A stretch of 46,646 bases of DNA from an unicellular cyanobacterium SU3 (lineage in GTDB: Bacteria > Cyanobacteriota > Cyanobacteriia > Cyanobacteriales > Microcystaceae), in contig NETF01000176.1 of the NCBI GenBank assembly GCA_002172675.1, forward strand, positions 1-46,646, given 5' to 3'. Both the position numbers and the translations under genes were made by a program. The first letter of the stretch is position 1. The number at the start of each line of letters is the position of its first letter. Below the pieces are notes generated by a model that did not search any database, was not told where the DNA came from, and was given only the letters and a program-made list of their open reading frames with translations. This document shows positions 45,401 through 46,646 of this stretch, in pieces.

Positions 45401-46573
45401 ACAATTGTTGATACAGTAAAAGAGATTAATCCTGATAGTAACTTAACGGCAGATGTAGAAGGATTAACCATTTATTATGGGGAAGATGGCAGAGGTTATT
45501 TACTTGCATCGAGTCAAGGAAATAGTTCTTTTGCTGTTTACGATCGCCAGGGAAGCAACACTTATTTAGATAGTTTTGTCGTAGGAGAAACACCCCCCTT
45601 GATAAGGGGGGAAGGGGGGATCGATAGTGTAGAAGAATCTGATGGGGCTGATATTATTAATGTTGCGTTAGGGGATAAGTTTCCTAACGGACTATTAGTA
45701 GTTCATGACGGATCTAACGAAGATGCAACGGTATTTCAAGATCCAGAAGATGGAGAAATTCAGAATTTTAACACCAATTTTAAATATATCAATTTAGAAG
45801 AGTTAAGCGAAACTTTACCCTTCTTTAAATTAAACACTGAAGGATATGATCCCCGTAACCCTGTCCCCAACTCCCTCATTAATGGTATTGCAAGCGGTGA
45901 CACCACCCAAAATAGTACCGTATTGTGGGCTAGAAGTACCTTCACAGGAGACGTTACCATTGAATACGCTACCGATGCTAACTTTTCCTCTATCATCGCA
46001 ACTGAAACCCTCACCGTTACTGATCCTACCCTTCCCGTCAAAGTAGAAATTGAAAACTTAACCCCCAATACTCAATACTACTACCGTGTGACAGATGCAG
46101 CAGGAGATACTGCTACGGGAGAGTTTAAAACGTCTGCGGAACTGGGAACTTATGGAGGGTTAACCTTTGGAGTTAGTGGAGACTGGAGGGGAGAATTGTC
46201 CCCTTATCCTGCGATCGCCAATGTAAGCGATCGGGATCTAGACTTTTTTGTTGAACACGGGGACACCATCTATGCAGACATCCCCTCCGATGCAATGAAA
46301 AACCCTGATGGAACCCGCAAACAACAAGCAGAAACCATAGAAGAATATCGGGCCAAACATAGCGAGGTGTATGACTCTCGTTTCGGGTTCAACTTTTGGG
46401 AGGAGTTACGGGCCAATACTTCCATCCTTGCAACCATCGACGATCACGAAGTCATCAACGACTTTGCCGGAGGGGCCAACGCAGACACCGATGATCGCTT
46501 CAGCGAAACAGAAGGGTTGTTGACACTCCCATCGCGGGACGCGAGGGATTCTTCTTTCAACCAGCGAACTTAA
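42458..46573 (+). CDS. Giant multidomain extracellular phosphatase, 3' end cut by an IS element
   Basis: The 1,371-aa reading has four modules: endonuclease/exonuclease/phosphatase domain (about 1-382; MIRFASFNASLNR, INEFDFDG, AGDQNADPFDG, SSDHRLVYVDV); esterase/phytase-like domain (about 395-745; GLAYDNVNQIYYGLSDDR, GIDPEGIAL, NQAFESVTITPD); beta-propeller 3-phytase (about 752-1115; DDPAIYIHPDD, VEGMVVDRELGYLYVGQEE, DVEGLTIYYGEDGRGY); PhoD-like domain (from 1138; NGIASGDTTQNSTVLWARS, FVEHGDTIYAD, IDDHEVINDF). From about 46520 the sequence is IS end DNA, so the last ~17 codons (TLPSRDARDSSFNQRT) are not native. The rest of PhoD and any secretion module are missing. No signal peptide. The intact protein would have been even larger. 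Confidence 0.88.
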   Translation: MIRFASFNASLNRNSEGELIADLLVPNNEQGQTVAEIIQRVNPDIILINEFDFDGVGGATQLFSNNYLNTSQNGVNPIDYPYFYVAPSNTGIASGFDLDNNGEVVTNPGESGYGNDAFGFGNFPGQFGMAVYSKYPIDFSKVRTFQTFLWKDMPDALLPIDPNTGESYYSEEELEVFRLSSKSHWDLPLLINGETVHFLVSHPTPPVFDGEEDRNGRRNHDEIRFWADYISPGKGGYIYDDNGNFGGLKAGEKFVIAGDQNADPFDGDSVDNAINQLLDNPNINTSITPASEGGVDASIRQGDINNNHQGDPKFDTADFNDNSPGNLRVDYVLPSENLEITDAGVFWPEEGEPLFDLVGNFDPNVPPTGFPSSDHRLVYVDVDIETSKIDSTRKTIESINFIGNVNFETGFTVEGTNFGGISGLAYDNVNQIYYGLSDDRSQFSNARFYTLDIDLTDGSLDNGDISFNGVTILLNENNNPFPNNGIDPEGIALTSRGTLFISSEGNANTLLDPFVNEFSLSGQQFNSLTVPEKFLPTEDQSSGIRNNQAFESVTITPDERYLYTAVENALWQDGTNSTLEDESAVRILQYDLETGEPSKEFLYFTDPIPNDSNPPGGFADNGLVELLAIDNTGTFLALERSFAAGVGNNIRLYEVNLQGATDISQFDSLAVDPDNPNNGLFDVDAVAQKRLLIDFDQLGITLDNSEALAFGPTLPNGNQSLIVVSDNNFNESQFTQFVAFELDIDSIPFVTPTLETPSEIRYDDPTDPNVVEGSDSDDPAIYIHPDDVEQSLVITALKNGGLAVYNLDGEEIQKIVPDDIRYNNVDLVYGFNLDGETIDIAVVSDRRNDTLVIFKIDPTTQQLTDITSTNILETIFGVDDGEATAYGLATYTSPVTGEVYTFVSQADGDQIAQLELTSDGQGNITAEIVRTLSVPIPDGGEVEDAQVEGMVVDRELGYLYVGQEEFGIWKFYAEPDSSDTGTIVDTVKEINPDSNLTADVEGLTIYYGEDGRGYLLASSQGNSSFAVYDRQGSNTYLDSFVVGETPPLIRGEGGIDSVEESDGADIINVALGDKFPNGLLVVHDGSNEDATVFQDPEDGEIQNFNTNFKYINLEELSETLPFFKLNTEGYDPRNPVPNSLINGIASGDTTQNSTVLWARSTFTGDVTIEYATDANFSSIIATETLTVTDPTLPVKVEIENLTPNTQYYYRVTDAAGDTATGEFKTSAELGTYGGLTFGVSGDWRGELSPYPAIANVSDRDLDFFVEHGDTIYADIPSDAMKNPDGTRKQQAETIEEYRAKHSEVYDSRFGFNFWEELRANTSILATIDDHEVINDFAGGANADTDDRFSETEGLLTLPSRDARDSSFNQRT
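45590..45619 (+). repeat. In-frame palindromic repeat inside the phytase domain
   Basis: Thirty bases containing the dispersed cyanobacterial CCCCCCTTGATAAGGGGGG palindrome, then AAGGGGGG, are inserted between the codons for VVGE and IDSVEESDGADI. They add TPPLIRGEGG (residues 1045-1054). The frame stays open. Flanking phytase sequence reads normally without it. Confidence 0.8.
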
Positions 46574-46646
46574 TATACTGATTTTCATCAATACAAAAGA
46601 GGCTCATCTGTCCAGAAGCGTGTACCCAATAGTCATGGGTGATTTG
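46520..46646 (-). mobile_element. Right end of an IS200/IS605-family (TnpB) element, partial
   Basis: The phoD-like frame is interrupted by TTGACACTCCC... On the minus strand this is the end GGGAGTGTCAA preceded by a CCCTCGCG/CGCG-TGGG hairpin (46528-46547) and AAGAATCC, the usual right-end layout of cyanobacterial IS200/IS605-type elements. The tnpB 3' end follows within. The left end lies beyond the window. Confidence 0.8.
46557..46646 (-). CDS. TnpB/OrfB C-terminal end (partial, runs off window)
   Basis: The last 29 codons on the minus strand read QITHDYWVHASGQMSLF, then CIDENQYIKFAG and TGA. The tail after the zinc-ribbon region in IS200/IS605 TnpB proteins often has this WVHASGQ-type form. 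TnpB is the RNA-guided nuclease encoded by these elements. Only the extreme C-terminus is present, so assignment leans on the adjacent right-end hairpin. Confidence 0.6.
   Translation of the reverse strand, partial: QITHDYWVHASGQMSLFCIDENQYIKFAG

Noticed and set aside
1-46646. tRNA, rRNA or other structured RNA genes
   Set aside because: I looked in the spacers for T-loop (GGTTCGAATCC-like) and other RNA signatures and saw none; a covariance-model scan was not possible.

Overview
The window is chromosomal DNA of a cyanobacterium. About two dozen HIP1 octamers (GCGATCGC) are scattered through it, roughly one per 2 kb by eye. It also carries cyanobacterial marker genes (BtpA for photosystem I, a carotenoid oxygenase, a VKOR-thioredoxin fusion), heptanucleotide STRR repeats in several spacers, and an overall low G+C content. 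The gene content would fit a unicellular marine Crocosphaera/Cyanothece-type organism, but that placement is inference.

Layout. (1) 0.1-6.1 kb, minus strand: a two-partner-secretion locus. It has an FhaC/ShlB-type TpsB transporter and a short, probably truncated TpsA-like haemagglutinin. A carotenoid oxygenase and an overlapping ABM-type small protein lie between them. (2) 6.3-15.2 kb: housekeeping genes (cinA-pyrR, class I aldolase, HtrA/Deg protease, rsmD, a coiled-coil protein, valS). (3) 15.4-23.9 kb: an AT-rich accessory segment. It holds a DUF29 protein, a YefM-like antitoxin with a frameshifted YoeB toxin, and a very large gene (16531-23142). That gene encodes an unrecognised N-terminal half followed by a helicase-type ATPase, now broken by two frameshifts; repairing both gives about 2,202 codons. 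Small cyanobacterial hypothetical genes follow. (4) 24.0-30.6 kb: VKOR fusion, btpA, a HAD-like protein, panD, two sugar-type ABC permeases and a DacB-type PBP. (5) 30.7-46.6 kb: an island of four very large exported phosphatases. They are a calcineurin-like phosphoesterase, a PhoA-type alkaline phosphatase, a 1,929-aa protein (two alkaline-phosphatase-like domains, a phytase-like domain with a nested GDPD domain, Calx-beta), and a 1,371-aa protein (EEP domain, phytase-like, beta-propeller 3-phytase, PhoD).

The phosphatase island reads as one phosphate-scavenging unit. None of the four proteins has an N-terminal signal peptide. Three end in the same ~165-residue Gly/Asp-rich C-terminal module typical of type I secreted proteins. 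Pho-box-like arrays with exact 11-bp periodicity lie upstream of three of the genes, including two arrays in the divergent spacer 41829-42457. The fourth protein is cut inside its PhoD domain by the end of an IS200/IS605-type element that runs off the window, so it lacks the C-terminal module.

Most striking observations: the broken giant helicase-containing protein with its exactly localisable lesions; the Pho-box/phosphatase island with shared secretion modules; and the yoeB toxin inactivated beside an intact antitoxin.
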